Shown: positions 7,888 through 17,379, counted from the stretch's first letter. The stretch: 64,000 nt of DNA from an uncultured Pseudomonadota bacterium (GCA_903879335.1 CAIRLC010000005.1:1-64000); one strand, 5' to 3'. The notes: generated by a model not told the origin, from the sequence alone. Translations and numbers: made by a program.

Positions 7888-9179
7888 CCGCGGTGGACGG
7901 ACGGGTCAAACATGTCGGCCGGTATCGTGATCCCCCGGATGTGGAGTCGTTCTGCAAACTGGGGTCGGATTCCGGTGGCGCGAAAATGTCCGATCACCTT
8001 CCCATCGGGTGACAATCCGGTTTGTTCAAAAGTGAATATTTCTTGCATGGAGATCACCTCACCCTCCATGCCGGTCAGTTCCTGGATGCTCACGATCTTG
8101 CGTTTGCCGTCGCTGAGCCGGGAGATTTGAATGATGACCGTGAGCGCCGAGGCAATTTGCTGGCGTATCGCTCGCGACGACATGGCGTAGCCGGCCATGC
8201 CGAGCATGTTTTCGAGGCGGATCAGTGCATCGCGAGGGCTGTTCGCATGGACCGTGGCCATGGAACCGTCGTGACCGGTGTTCATGGCTTGCAACATGTC
8301 GAGCACTTCGGCGCCACGCACCTCACCGACGATAATCCGGTTCGGTCGCATTCGCAGACTGTTGCGGACCAGGGCGCGCTGGTTGATCTCGCCTTTTCCC
8401 TCGACATTCGGTGGTCGGGTTTCGAGCCGAACCACGTGGGGCTGCTGCAAGCGAAGTTCGGCCGCGTCCTCGATGGTGATGATGCGTTCGTCCACTGAGA
8501 TGGCACTGGACAACACATTCAGTAGCGTTGTTTTGCCGGTTCCTGTCCCGCCGGAGAGAAGCAAATTAATTCGAGCGTGGACCAAGCCCTCCAAGATGAA
8601 GGCCATAGGCGCGGTTAAGGTCTGATTGGCGGTCAGATCGGTCATTTTGAGCGGGATTTTTGAGAATCGACGGATCGATAAAATGGGTCCATCAATCGCG
8701 AGCGGCGGAATGATGGCATTGACGCGCGAGCCGTCTTTGAGACGCGCGTCGACCATTGGGCTCGACTCGTCGACGCGACGCCCTATCGCGGAGACGATTT
8801 TGTCGATAATTTTCATCAAATGAGTGTCGTTTTCGAAGCAGACGCTCGTCTTTTCAAGCAGTCCGCGCCGTTCGACATAGACCGAATTAGCGGTATTGAC
8901 CAAGATATCTGAAATACCTTCATCGGCAAGCAAGGGTTCCAGCGGCCCTAATCCTAAGACTTCGTCTTGAATGGCTTGGATGACAGTCGTTCGCTCTTGC
9001 GCATTCAGCGGAGTGGGATCTAATGCCAGCAACCGTTCGACGATTCGGCGCAGTTCAGAGGCCATTTTTTGCGGCGCCATTCGTTCTAATTCAGCCAAAT
9101 TGACCTTATCAAGTAGTTGATGGTGTATTCGCGAGCGGACTTCTTGATGGACTTGGCTGTTATTCGGGGGATTTAGCAT
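7884..9179 (-). CDS. tadA: Tad pilus assembly ATPase TadA/CpaF
   Basis: 431-residue secretion ATPase of the GspE/VirB11 superfamily, cytoplasmic at the inner membrane. Walker [10 protein letters not shown] is at about 210-218. The Asp box, Walker B and His box lie in [16 protein letters not shown] and [14 protein letters not shown]. It powers Flp assembly (and retraction in some Tad systems). The length and N-terminal region ([12 protein letters not shown]...ISDILVN) are typical of CpaF. 76 bases lie between the upstream gene's stop and this start, the largest gap between adjacent genes from tadZ to tadG. Confidence 0.95.
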   Translation of the reverse strand: MLNPPNNSQVHQEVRSRIHHQLLDKVNLAELERMAPQKMASELRRIVERLLALDPTPLNAQERTTVIQAIQDEVLGLGPLEPLLADEGISDILVNTANSVYVERRGLLEKTSVCFENDTHLMKIIDKIVSAIGRRVDESSPMVDARLKDGSRVNAIIPPLAIDGPILSIRRFSKIPLKMTDLTANQTLTAPMAFILEGLVHARINLLLSGGTGTGKTTLLNVLSSAISVDERIITIEDAAELRLQQPHVVRLETRPPNVEGKGEINQRALVRNSLRMRPNRIIVGEVRGAEVLDMLQAMNTGHDGSMATVHANSPRDALIRLENMLGMAGYAMSSRAIRQQIASALTVIIQISRLSDGKRKIVSIQELTGMEGEVISMQEIFTFEQTGLSPDGKVIGHFRATGIRPQFAERLHIRGITIPADMFDPSVHRG

Positions 9180-9255
9180 TTTTTATCCGCAACGCCGGTC
9201 AGGAAGTTTGAGAACGAAATCAGAATCTTGGGCAGTCGTCTGACTGCGACCGTTT

Positions 9256-10422
9256 TTATTTGGCAAATTGTTTAAACCAACCTTGCTTTTCGGTGGGCTC
9301 CATTCCGAAATAGGTTTCGCAAATCACTCTGAGCTTTTGCGAAATCGGATGTCGCGGGTGGCTCGAAATTAAGGGCACGCCTCGATTGATCGCGCCTGAT
9401 ACGGTTTCGTAGTCGCTGGGTATCAGGCAGGAGACCTTTCTGGACAGTGCTTGCTCGACATCCTCAACATGGATATCGTCATTGCTCTTAAATCGATTCA
9501 CGATCAGGTGTATATTTTTTTCATCGACGCCGAGTGCTGCGGTTGTCGCCAATACCCTTTTGGCGGCACGTAATTGCGGGATGCTCATTTGCATCGTGGC
9601 AACGATCGCATGTGAGCGGTCTAGTACACGGACGGTGACTGGATCGAAGGTTCGTCCTAAGTTGAATACGACGCAGTCGTAGATCGAACCGGCCAGGTTG
9701 AGCAACATGTCCAAATGTTCCGGGCGGACACCAAGCCCCAAATGGAGGCTCTCTGGAGCTTCGAGGGCGTCAAGGTTCGGCAGGATATGGACGGTGCTCG
9801 CTTTGAGGAGCTCGGTGTCCAGCCGCGACATGTTTTTCGCGAGATCCGAGATCGTCGCGGTGCCCGGGACCTTGGCGATGAATAACAACGCATCCCCCGA
9901 TGACCAATCTAGATCCACCAACAACGTCCGCTTTTTGTACTCCGCCGCCATCGCATAGGCGATGTTGGTCGCCATAAAGGTAGAACCACTGCCGCCTTTA
10001 CAGGGAAAGAACGCCGACACATGCGCTTTGGCGGCGACGTTCGTACCGATGGAGCGAGTCTGCTCGATACGTTTGACCGCCGAGACGAGTCTCTCGTCGG
10101 GATAGGGCATCGGTAAGACGTCCTTAACGCCGACATGCATGGCGTGCATGAGGGTCTCGGCAACCATGCCATTGCCGAGCAGAATGAACGAAATTCCGGG
10201 GTATTGAGTGGCCGTGGGTTCGAGCAGCATCACCTGCTCAGTGTTGCTGCAGAGCTGATCCACGATCACTAGGTCCGGCAATTCTTGCGCCACCACAGCG
10301 GCGAGACCGATGAGGTCGGATTCGCGGCATTTGATTAGGCGCTCCGGTAGTAGCGGGTCGGTCAGCAATTGGGAGAGCGAAGCGAGACGGGCTGGGTCGA
10401 TGGCGACGATCACGATTTTCAT
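9256..10422 (-). CDS. tadZ: Pilus localisation ATPase-like protein TadZ/CpaE
   Basis: 388 residues with two parts: an N-terminal receiver-like domain (about 1-120, lacking obvious phospho-acceptor context) and a C-terminal MinD/ParA-like domain. The deviant Walker A reads KGGSGST (142-148), so the second lysine of the usual KGGxGKT is replaced by Ser. Such atypical P-loops are described for some TadZ proteins, which act as polar localisers rather than strong ATPases. A 13-base gap separates it from the upstream lipoprotein gene. Confidence 0.9.
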   Translation of the reverse strand: MKIVIVAIDPARLASLSQLLTDPLLPERLIKCRESDLIGLAAVVAQELPDLVIVDQLCSNTEQVMLLEPTATQYPGISFILLGNGMVAETLMHAMHVGVKDVLPMPYPDERLVSAVKRIEQTRSIGTNVAAKAHVSAFFPCKGGSGSTFMATNIAYAMAAEYKKRTLLVDLDWSSGDALLFIAKVPGTATISDLAKNMSRLDTELLKASTVHILPNLDALEAPESLHLGLGVRPEHLDMLLNLAGSIYDCVVFNLGRTFDPVTVRVLDRSHAIVATMQMSIPQLRAAKRVLATTAALGVDEKNIHLIVNRFKSNDDIHVEDVEQALSRKVSCLIPSDYETVSGAINRGVPLISSHPRHPISQKLRVICETYFGMEPTEKQGWFKQFAK

Positions 10423-10435
10423 GGGTTGCTCCTAC

Positions 10436-10750
10436 TCATTGATTGGCTGGCACAGCCGGCGCTTGCGTTAAAGCCGCGCCGCTGCCGACGCCGACGGCGA
10501 ACACGTTGGCCGGGGCCGGTGGTGCTGCGAATGAGGATTCGTAGCGTCGTGCAGCGTTCACGGCGGCCACGCCATCGAGACCATTGACCGGGTTCAGGTC
10601 GTACAGCGCGAAGGGGTTGATCAGTTGTAGGTCGACGGATTGTCGAATGCTGACGCCAAACTCCGCATCGAGTTGCGGGGTTGGGGACGTGCAGCCGCTG
10701 GTCGCCAGAATAATGACGGCCGTGCCTAAAGGTCTAATGAGGGCGTGCAT
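10436..10750 (-). CDS. Small Tad-associated lipoprotein
   Basis: 104 residues with a lipoprotein signal: a hydrophobic stretch then ATSGC, so Cys19 or nearby would be lipidated. The mature part holds LDAEFGVSIRQSVDLQLINP and NGLDGVAAVNAARRYESSF. This pattern (LD..FG..VR......NP ... G.DG..A......Y..SF) recurs in small lipoproteins encoded between the secretin and cpaE in many proteobacterial Tad clusters. By position it may act as a secretin pilotin or CpaD-like partner, but this is inference. Confidence 0.75.
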   Translation of the reverse strand: MHALIRPLGTAVIILATSGCTSPTPQLDAEFGVSIRQSVDLQLINPFALYDLNPVNGLDGVAAVNAARRYESSFAAPPAPANVFAVGVGSGAALTQAPAVPANQ

Positions 10751-10787
10751 GACTGTTCCATCCTTGGAAAGTTTGGGCGTGGATGCG

Positions 10788-12221
10788 CTAGTTGGGCGTA
10801 TAGGCTAAGGGTTCAGCGCTTGGCGGCGGCGGTACTTGAGGGCGCCCCTCAAGATTGCCTTTCAAGAGGAAGTCAGCGCGTTCCGGTGGGACAAACCCGT
10901 CCGTCGGCATTCGGTAATCATTGCCGATCGGCTTGACGAGATGAGCGGTAATGACAAAGAGCAACTCAGTTTTGTCATTCTGGAAGGAGCTGCTGCGGAA
11001 CAGCGCGCCGAGTATGGGTAACTCACCCAGGGCTGGAAACCGCTTAACCGTTTCCGTGACGTTGTTTTTAATCAGTCCGCCAATTGCGAAGGTTTGTCCG
11101 TCACGCAGTTGCACAGTGGTGGAAGCGCGGCGGGTCGTGATCGATGGCAGCACGGACTGTCCGGCGCCGAGCGCGCTGATGATGATGCCTTGCTGGTTGA
11201 TATCCGAGACCTCGGGGCTCACCCGTAGGTTGATACGGCCATCTTCCAGAACGGTTGGCGTGAACCGAATCCCGATGCCATATTCTTTTTCCTCGAGCGT
11301 GATCGACATGGCTCCGGCGATACCCTGAGGAATCGGAAAGTAGATTTTTCCGCCGGCGAGGAATGATCCCTCCTGACCGCTGATCGCCATGATGTTTGGC
11401 TCGGCGAGGACCTTCACGATCTCGTGCTTGTTGTTGGCATCCACTTGGATTTGGGTGCTCGTCATGCCGGGCTTAAAAATCTGACCGATCCCGGCCGCAC
11501 CGGATAGATAGCCGCCGGCGAGCTGCCACCCCAATCCCGTGGCCGAGGCGAGATGAGTGGCCGAAAAATCCGCCCCCAGTTGATCGATCAAGGTTTTCGA
11601 GACTTCCGCGATCTTCACCTCGAGAAGCACCTGCTGCGGCGCCGTCGTGCGCAAGAGATTGACGACCTTTTTCTCATTGGAAAAGGACTCGGCCATAGTG
11701 ATCGCCCGTTCGGCCCGAAACCCGTCCTGGACCGATCCACTCAGCACAATGGAATTCCCAAGCGTCGAGACTCTCAAGTCCGATTCATCGGGCATGATGC
11801 TTTTCAGCGCAGTACTGAGCGCCGTCGTGTCTAAACGCACATCGACGTCCATCGGCACGCCCGTTCCGTGTTTGCCCCAGGCCACGAGATTCGTGGTGCC
11901 CAGGGCTTTCCCGAGTACGTACAGTTCCGTGGGGTTGATCAGCAAAATATCAGCCACGTCTGGATCCCCGGTCGATACCCGGCTGACCGGCTCTTCAAGG
12001 TGCACCAGCAAGGACTTGTGCAGCATGACTTGCACTGACAGCGGCGCGTGACTTGGATTGACCGCTGCTGCGGCAGACACGAGCGGAGTCGTCGTAGCCG
12101 CGGCATCCGCGGGTGACATGGCCGTGAGCGGCGGGGATTCTGCGATGGCGCCGGCGCCGACAAGCATGGCGCTGCAGCACAGGGCAGTGATCAACAACGA
12201 GCGGGTGCAACGAATGGTCAT
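10788..12221 (-). CDS. rcpA: Tad pilus outer-membrane secretin CpaC/RcpA
   Basis: 477 residues from ATG 12221. An N-terminal signal peptide (SLLITALCCSAMLVGAGAIA) is followed by a BON/pilus N-domain (VSTGDPDVADILLINPTELYV) and the secretin domain (VLLEVKIAEVSKTLIDQLGA through ITTRRASTTVQLRDGQTFAIGG). It forms the outer-membrane pore for Flp. A longer frame from 12299 overlaps cpaB by 4 bases, but it adds 26 non-hydrophobic residues before the signal peptide, and GGAG sits 8 bases before 12221, so I prefer 12221. Confidence 0.9.
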   Translation of the reverse strand: MTIRCTRSLLITALCCSAMLVGAGAIAESPPLTAMSPADAAATTTPLVSAAAAVNPSHAPLSVQVMLHKSLLVHLEEPVSRVSTGDPDVADILLINPTELYVLGKALGTTNLVAWGKHGTGVPMDVDVRLDTTALSTALKSIMPDESDLRVSTLGNSIVLSGSVQDGFRAERAITMAESFSNEKKVVNLLRTTAPQQVLLEVKIAEVSKTLIDQLGADFSATHLASATGLGWQLAGGYLSGAAGIGQIFKPGMTSTQIQVDANNKHEIVKVLAEPNIMAISGQEGSFLAGGKIYFPIPQGIAGAMSITLEEKEYGIGIRFTPTVLEDGRINLRVSPEVSDINQQGIIISALGAGQSVLPSITTRRASTTVQLRDGQTFAIGGLIKNNVTETVKRFPALGELPILGALFRSSSFQNDKTELLFVITAHLVKPIGNDYRMPTDGFVPPERADFLLKGNLEGRPQVPPPPSAEPLAYTPN

Positions 12222-12295
12222 GGGGGTGCTCCGGCGGTGTTCGTTCGGCAGCAATGGCCTCGCCACTGAGCCCGTGATGGATGGCTTCGGCGCGT

Positions 12296-13186
12296 TCATC
12301 GCTCAACACTCTGAGTGCCACGAGTGGTGCCGCGAATGACCTCAATGCGTTCCGCCGCGGGCCGAGTCGGCTTCGCCTTGGCGACAGGCATCGGTGGAGG
12401 TAGCGTGACTTCGGAACTATCAGGCATCGGCACTGCTACCTTGCCTCGATCCCAGGGTCCATTACCAAGGAGCATTCTTTTGTCGACGCCGAGCGATCCG
12501 GACTGTCCAACGTCCATCGGATTACGCAGCACGAGTGAGAGAGTGCCGACGCTGCGAGCAAGATCAATTCGTTCCGCCTGCTCGGGCGTCACCTCTAAGG
12601 TCACTGCATTCACCACTTTGGGCTTGGAATCGTCGCGCGAAATTTCTTCAGCGGCCGCCAACACGAGGATGTGGTTCAGGACGATTTTCGAGATGCTTTC
12701 ATCCAAAACGGTGTTGGAGCCGCTGGTCTGGGTCGTATTGACGAGCACGTCCACGTACGATCCGGGTAGCGCAAATCCACCCACGCCGACCACGTCATTG
12801 ACGCGCACCGTGATGGCGCGATTGCCAGGCGCAATGACGGCCGCTAGTCCGCCGAGGCTGCCGATCGGGGCGAGCCGGAGTTCCAGAATGGGTTCGCCTT
12901 TGAGTATCGTCGTGCGGACGACGCGCGGGGCCTTGGTGGTGGGTTCCGCGAGCAGTGGAGTGAGTGTAGAAAAGGTCCCGTCCGGCGTACTCTCGCGCGG
13001 CCAGTCAATCATGGTCACGAGATCCGCGCTGAGCGGTGTGCCCAGTTCGATGGTGCTTTTGGCAACCGCGACTTGGTGGGTGTTTTGTCGGGTTTTATTG
13101 CCGACATATCGTCCCGCGAGCACAGCCGCGAAGGAGGCGAGGACCAGCGCGGCCACAATGGTCAGAATGGCTCTTAACTTGCTCAT
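12296..13186 (-). CDS. rcpC: Tad pilus assembly protein CpaB/RcpC
   Basis: 296 residues: an N-terminal membrane anchor (about 7-24) then a SAF domain (VAVAKSTIELGTPLSADLVT ... ILKGEPI) and the CpaB/RcpC region (RAITVRVNDVVGVGGFALPG SYVDVL). SAF-domain CpaB proteins bind periplasmic parts of the secretin complex, possibly peptidoglycan. The C-terminus is proline-rich. 127 bases lie between this start and the prepilin peptidase stop. Confidence 0.9.
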   Translation of the reverse strand: MSKLRAILTIVAALVLASFAAVLAGRYVGNKTRQNTHQVAVAKSTIELGTPLSADLVTMIDWPRESTPDGTFSTLTPLLAEPTTKAPRVVRTTILKGEPILELRLAPIGSLGGLAAVIAPGNRAITVRVNDVVGVGGFALPGSYVDVLVNTTQTSGSNTVLDESISKIVLNHILVLAAAEEISRDDSKPKVVNAVTLEVTPEQAERIDLARSVGTLSLVLRNPMDVGQSGSLGVDKRMLLGNGPWDRGKVAVPMPDSSEVTLPPPMPVAKAKPTRPAAERIEVIRGTTRGTQSVER

Positions 13187-13313
13187 GCGTGTTCTCCGCC
13201 GTAGGTCTCGGGCACTGGTTGAAGGGCAGCGTCCACGCGGCGTAGTCGGTCAATTGATCTGACTGAGCCGATCGTGTGCAAACGCGGTATCCAGCGATTA
13301 ATCGTTTGGCTTT

Positions 13314-13838
13314 TCATGCGCTTTGCAGCTTGAACCGCCACACCAAGCAGCCAACGGCGAGGCATGGGGCGTATGGCATTGAGCCGATCGATGATTCGGC
13401 GTGGTTGGCTGACGACGTGCCGTGGGCAGCCGTGATCCAAGCGCCGAATAGCACGTGGCCGAGATTGGCGAGCAGCTGTGAGACCCGCCGGTCCCGTGCC
13501 GCATAAAGCAGGGCGAGGATGCCTCCGGCCATGGCGCTAGCCAGTAAGATCTGAATGAGTCCCGTCGCCCCGCTGTAGGCGCCGATGGCGGCCGCTAATT
13601 TGACATCGCCGGCACCGAGTACGCTGAGCGCGTAGAGCGGTAGGAGTAAGGCCAGTCCAGCGATGAATCCGCTGAGGGCGTGGATGACGCCAGGGAGTCC
13701 CGCTGAGTCAATCGCCAAACCGAGGGCGATGATGGCGCTCACCAGTATCAAGAGATTAGGAACACGCCGGTACAGGACGTCCGTGACGGTCGCGGTCACG
13801 ACAAGCCCGAGCAAGCCGAGGTCAAAAAACGCGTCCAT
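13314..13838 (-). CDS. tadV: Prepilin peptidase TadV/CpaA (A24 family)
   Basis: 174 residues, almost entirely membrane helices. The two catalytic aspartates of the TadV/FlaK aspartyl protease class are visible: Asp20 in TATVTDVLYRRVPN and Asp78 in the GAGDVKL motif (75-81). It cleaves Flp and the TadE-type pseudopilins in the inner membrane. It lacks the cytoplasmic methyltransferase domain of PilD, as is normal for TadV. It lies between the hairpin at 13931-13973 and cpaB. Confidence 0.9.
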   Translation of the reverse strand: MDAFFDLGLLGLVVTATVTDVLYRRVPNLLILVSAIIALGLAIDSAGLPGVIHALSGFIAGLALLLPLYALSVLGAGDVKLAAAIGAYSGATGLIQILLASAMAGGILALLYAARDRRVSQLLANLGHVLFGAWITAAHGTSSANHAESSIGSMPYAPCLAVGCLVWRFKLQSA

Positions 13839-13930
13839 GCGGTTGTCCTTTCAGCGGCGACGGCGCCTGACGGTTGGTTCCGCGCGTTCAGCGAGTCCAT
13901 TCGCCGTACAGGATTTGGGGTCTTTCGAAG

Positions 13931-13973
13931 CGCTGATCTGGAGACGGCTGGGGCAGTCGCCTCCAGGTCAGCG
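13931..13973 (-). terminator. Long hairpin between flp and tadV (attenuator or 3' stabiliser)
   Basis: A 20-bp interrupted stem (one mismatch and two G-T pairs) with a 3-base loop; the inner stem is 13938-13950 pairing with 13954-13966. It lies just after the flp stop on the transcribed strand. No run of T follows, so it is not a standard intrinsic terminator. It probably protects or partly terminates the flp message, letting the pilin be made in excess of the machinery. Confidence 0.6.
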
Positions 13974-13988
13974 GCGATCGACTGTCGG

Positions 13989-14150
13989 TTACACGATTTT
14001 CCCAGCGACTTTCGTAAACAAAGCGCTGATGTTCGTGCCGAGCAAAGTCACCGAGATGACGATGGCAGCAGCGATCAAGGCGGCGATCAAACCATATTCA
14101 ATGGCCGTTACACCGGATTCGTCGGCGACAAATTTGCGAATTGCGTTCAT
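13989..14150 (-). CDS. flp: Flp-type pilin (major Tad pilin)
   Basis: 53 residues from ATG 14150 (GGAG 9 bases upstream). The prepilin motif is clear: a short basic leader MNAIRKFVADESG then VTAIEYGLIAALIAAAI. The predicted cut follows Gly13, with the conserved Glu-Tyr at mature positions 5 and 6. The mature protein is about 40 residues, nearly all one helix, as in the Flp/Fap family. A longer frame from 14225 would add 25 residues before the leader and lacks support. It heads the Tad operon and is processed by the TadV peptidase encoded next. Confidence 0.95.
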   Translation of the reverse strand: MNAIRKFVADESGVTAIEYGLIAALIAAAIVISVTLLGTNISALFTKVAGKIV

Positions 14151-14511
14151 GGCAGAGTTCTCCAACTTCCATTTTGGTACTCGAACAGTTGTCGAGACGC
14201 TTTCCTTTTGACGACGCAAATCCATGATTTGACGTCGCTGTCGGGCAGCTTTTGAAACTTCTCAGCGCTTCATTGCGTTGGTAAGTTTCGACTCGACGGT
14301 TTAATTAAAACGATTAAAGACACACCGCGTCATTGTGGCTTCTACGCACTTTCGGAAAAAATATAAGTTCGCCGAAATTAGATTCATTGCCATTTGTGTT
14401 GAAGTAACACCGATGGCTTTGCGAATAATAACGTTGGTTTGACGCGAGCCAATCCAGGTCGAAAATCGGCGTCCTGAGCGTAACCAGTGACGATGCGGCG
14501 TATCCATTGAC

Positions 14512-14811
14512 TCAATCCGATGTGACGCTAAAGCGCATATTGATTCGATCGGCCACTTGATTCTCAGCGGCACACCAGTCGTCGAGCTCGTGGCCTGCCT
14601 CAAAATGCCTGAGCTCCGCTAAGAAATAAGCTGCGGTTTCAATCATGGCCCGACGCAGTTCCTCGTCAACTTTGGCGCTGTCTTCAGTGGTCATGCTCAG
14701 CGGATTGACTCGAGCACGTATCGGAGCTTCAGCAAACTTTTTTTGCTTGGGTGCCCGAATCAGCTTCGACTTGTGGCTGTTGTTGTGGGTCGTGGTTTGT
14801 AAGCGTGTCAT
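14512..14811 (-). CDS. DUF2934 domain protein
   Basis: 99 residues from ATG 14811, chosen because GGAGG stands 5 bases upstream; in-frame starts further up lack this. The N-terminal half is basic and low complexity (KSKLIRAPKQKKF). The C-terminal part RRAMIETAAYFLAELRHFEA, then GHELDDWCAAENQV, fits DUF2934 (IAxxAYxxAExRGFxPGxExxDWLxAExEV). Function is unknown. The 286 bases between this gene and flp hold no gene I can support. Confidence 0.75.
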   Translation of the reverse strand: MTRLQTTTHNNSHKSKLIRAPKQKKFAEAPIRARVNPLSMTTEDSAKVDEELRRAMIETAAYFLAELRHFEAGHELDDWCAAENQVADRINMRFSVTSD

Positions 14812-15061
14812 AAAGGCCTCCATGCCTGTAGAAAACTCGTCCTTGGTTTGATCCGGCGCAACCTTGCGGCCGGTCCGCAGCACTGTGCGACAGTTATTGC
14901 GGCCAGTGTTATTGGGTCTAATACCTACAGGCGCATGCAAGACCGACGTGAGCCGGCGCAGTTCGCCCGGACGGGCTTCGCAAAGGTTCTCCGGAATTGC
15001 GCGGTGTGCCAGCGCCGATGCCATTACAATCCGGGCTTTCGTCGTACGCCTAGGATGGTCT

Positions 15062-16504
15062 ATGTCTATCCGGTTTTGGATTCTTAGCCTCGCATTATTG
15101 CCCTTTTTCCCGGTGGCAGCCCTCGGCGCAGCATCTGGCCAACCGGCTGTCGATCCGGCCGTGTTGGGGCGTATTCGGGATGTTGCAATGCAGGATGTTT
15201 GGGCCTACCAACACTTGGCAGAGTTAACCGATGAAATCGGTCCGCGTCTCTCGGGTTCGACCGGCCTGGAGGCTGCCATCGTTCGGATCGCGGCCGCGAT
15301 GAAAGAGGTCGGCGCGACTGTTGCTCTCCAACCCACCAAAGTGCCCCACTGGGAGCGTGGCGTTGAAACGGCGGACGTGGTTGAGTTTGCCGGTCGTTCG
15401 ACCGGCCTCAACCAACATCTGCACCTTGCCGCGCTGGGGGATTCCGGCGCGACGCCTGCGAATGGGCTCACGGCACGGGTCTTGGTGGTGCATAGTTTTG
15501 AGGAGCTGAGCGCCCGGGCCAAGGACGCTCAGGGCAAAATTGTGGTCTTCAACATGCCCTTTGATCAGCGTTTAGCCGACAACGGTTATGCCGGTGAAGC
15601 CTACGGCCAAGCTGGAGAAGAACGGTTTGTGGGCCCGAGCGCGGCCAGCAAACTTGGCGCCGTCGCAACCTTGGTGCGCTCCGTGGGGGACGCGCAGTAC
15701 CGCTTGCCACACACCGGCGCCACCGAGTGGGACGCAGGGCAGACGCCGATGCCGGCTGCGGCGTTGGCGGCGGAAGACGCGCAATTGCTGGATCGTCTCG
15801 CCGCAGCGGGACCTGTCAGCGTCCACCTCACGCTGACCCCACGCCATTTGCCGGATGCCGAAAGTGCGAACGTGGTTGCGGAATGGGTGGGTCGCGAACA
15901 TCCTGAGGATGTCGTCGTGGTGGGTGGGCACCTCGATTCCTGGGATCTGGGCACCGGGGCGATTGATGATGGCGCAGGGGTGATGGCGGCGGCGGGTGTC
16001 ATTGAAACGCTGGCGCGGCTGGGCCTCCATCCGCGTCGCACCATCCGCTTCGTGGCTTTCACGAACGAAGAAAATGGCGGCCGCGGTGGGCAAGCTTATT
16101 TTGCTGCGGCTTCCAAGCAGCCTGGCAAAACGGTGGCGGCGATCGAATGCGATTTGGGTGCAGGCCGTGCACTCGGCGTGCAGGCCGCCGTCAATTCAAA
16201 CTCGATGGAAAAACTGAAAGCGGTAACCCAAGCACTGTCGCCCATCGGCGCTACGGTTCTGGTGCGCCGTGAGGGGGTGGTTGGTTCAGATATTCGGCCG
16301 TTACAGTTGTCCGGCGTGCCAGGCTTTGCACCGCTCCTCGACGCGCGGCATTATTTCGACTATCACCACACCGCGGCCGACACGCTCGACAAAGTGGACC
16401 CGGAGAACTTGCGTTCAGAAGTCGCGACACTCGCGGTGTTGGCGTATTACCTGGCTGAAATGCCGGAAGCCTTGGCGCGAGTGACGGTCAAGGACGAGGA
16501 GTAA
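15062..16504 (+). CDS. Exported M28-family metallopeptidase (aminopeptidase-like)
   Basis: 480 residues from ATG 15062 (AGGA upstream), beginning with a signal peptide (FWILSLALLPFFPVAALGA). A PA-like insert (about 110-255) precedes the zinc peptidase domain. Zinc ligands and catalytic residues typical of M28 are visible: GGHLDSWD (His290, with catalytic Asp292), bridging Asp303, NEEN (Glu336/337), IECDLG (Asp364) and DYHHTAADT (His435/436). It resembles periplasmic M28 carboxy/aminopeptidases of 450-500 residues. The substrate is unknown. Its stop codon overlaps the next start by one base. Confidence 0.9.
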   Translation: MSIRFWILSLALLPFFPVAALGAASGQPAVDPAVLGRIRDVAMQDVWAYQHLAELTDEIGPRLSGSTGLEAAIVRIAAAMKEVGATVALQPTKVPHWERGVETADVVEFAGRSTGLNQHLHLAALGDSGATPANGLTARVLVVHSFEELSARAKDAQGKIVVFNMPFDQRLADNGYAGEAYGQAGEERFVGPSAASKLGAVATLVRSVGDAQYRLPHTGATEWDAGQTPMPAAALAAEDAQLLDRLAAAGPVSVHLTLTPRHLPDAESANVVAEWVGREHPEDVVVVGGHLDSWDLGTGAIDDGAGVMAAAGVIETLARLGLHPRRTIRFVAFTNEENGGRGGQAYFAAASKQPGKTVAAIECDLGAGRALGVQAAVNSNSMEKLKAVTQALSPIGATVLVRREGVVGSDIRPLQLSGVPGFAPLLDARHYFDYHHTAADTLDKVDPENLRSEVATLAVLAYYLAEMPEALARVTVKDEE

Positions 16505-17379
16505 TGACGCCAGTAGCCCAGGCGGCATCACAGCTGCGGCGCGGGTATCTGATCTTCGCAGCCTCGCTCGCCTTTTTGCCAGTGATGGACGCCATCGCCA
16601 AGCTATTGTCGACGCGACTGCCGGTGCTTGAGATCGTCTGGGCGCGTCATATCGTTTATGCCGCTGCGGTAGTGCCACTCGCCACGTGGAACCGCGGCTG
16701 GCAGGGTCTTAAGCCTCGGCATCCGTTGTGGCAACTGGCCCGTGGCACCTGCATGTGTTTGGCGTCCGGCTGTTTCTTTATGGCGGTCTCGCGCATGCCC
16801 GTTGCCGACGCGATGGCGATTTTTCTGAGCTATCCGGTGGTGCTGTTGCCCTTGTCTGCGCTCATTCTGGGTGAGCGCCCGACGGGCAGGCAGTGGTCGA
16901 TGGTAGTGTGTGGTTTTATCGGTGCGCTGATCGTCGTCCGTCCTACCTTCCACGGCCTTGCTGATGGGGCGATTTTTGCCGTCGGTTCAGCTGTGCTGTA
17001 CCCGCTGTCCATGCTTGCCACTCGACGACTGGCCGACGAGTCCTCACCGATCATCACGACCGCCTTATCGGCACTGATCGGCGCGATTGGGTACTCGTTT
17101 GTCGTGCCATCTGTATTTCAGGTCCCTTCCCACTGGGATATGTGGCTCATGCTGGCCGTCGGGCTGATCGCCGCAGTTGGGCACTACGGCATTGTGGCGG
17201 CGCATCGCTATGCCAAATCCTCGCAGCTCGCGCCCCTCGGTTATTCGGAGATCGTCGGCGCGGTGGCTGCGGGTGCGGTGATGTTCGGGGATGTGCCGAC
17301 GTGGGCGACGTGGATTGGAATTCTGCTCATTGTGGTCAGTGGCCTCGTCGCGACTTGGCCGAAGCGCGCGGCAGACTGA
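16504..17379 (+). CDS. EamA-type (DMT superfamily) membrane transporter
   Basis: 291 residues in ten predicted membrane helices made of two EamA repeats (about 15-145 and 155-285). Typical motifs are WARHIVYAAAVVPLA near the first repeat and ERPTGRQWSMVVCGFIGALI at its end. The substrate cannot be deduced; DMT proteins export amino acids, nucleotides or drugs. The start overlaps the peptidase stop (TAATG), so it may export peptidase products. It lies directly upstream of urease genes on the same strand, with 130 bases between. Confidence 0.85.
   Translation: MTPVAQAASQLRRGYLIFAASLAFLPVMDAIAKLLSTRLPVLEIVWARHIVYAAAVVPLATWNRGWQGLKPRHPLWQLARGTCMCLASGCFFMAVSRMPVADAMAIFLSYPVVLLPLSALILGERPTGRQWSMVVCGFIGALIVVRPTFHGLADGAIFAVGSAVLYPLSMLATRRLADESSPIITTALSALIGAIGYSFVVPSVFQVPSHWDMWLMLAVGLIAAVGHYGIVAAHRYAKSSQLAPLGYSEIVGAVAAGAVMFGDVPTWATWIGILLIVVSGLVATWPKRAAD

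Noticed and set aside
13183-13440. 85-codon minus-strand frame ending in an ATGA overlap with cpaB
   Set aside because: It overlaps the prepilin peptidase by 127 bases, has no domain, membrane segment or signal, and its composition is that of an out-of-frame reading.
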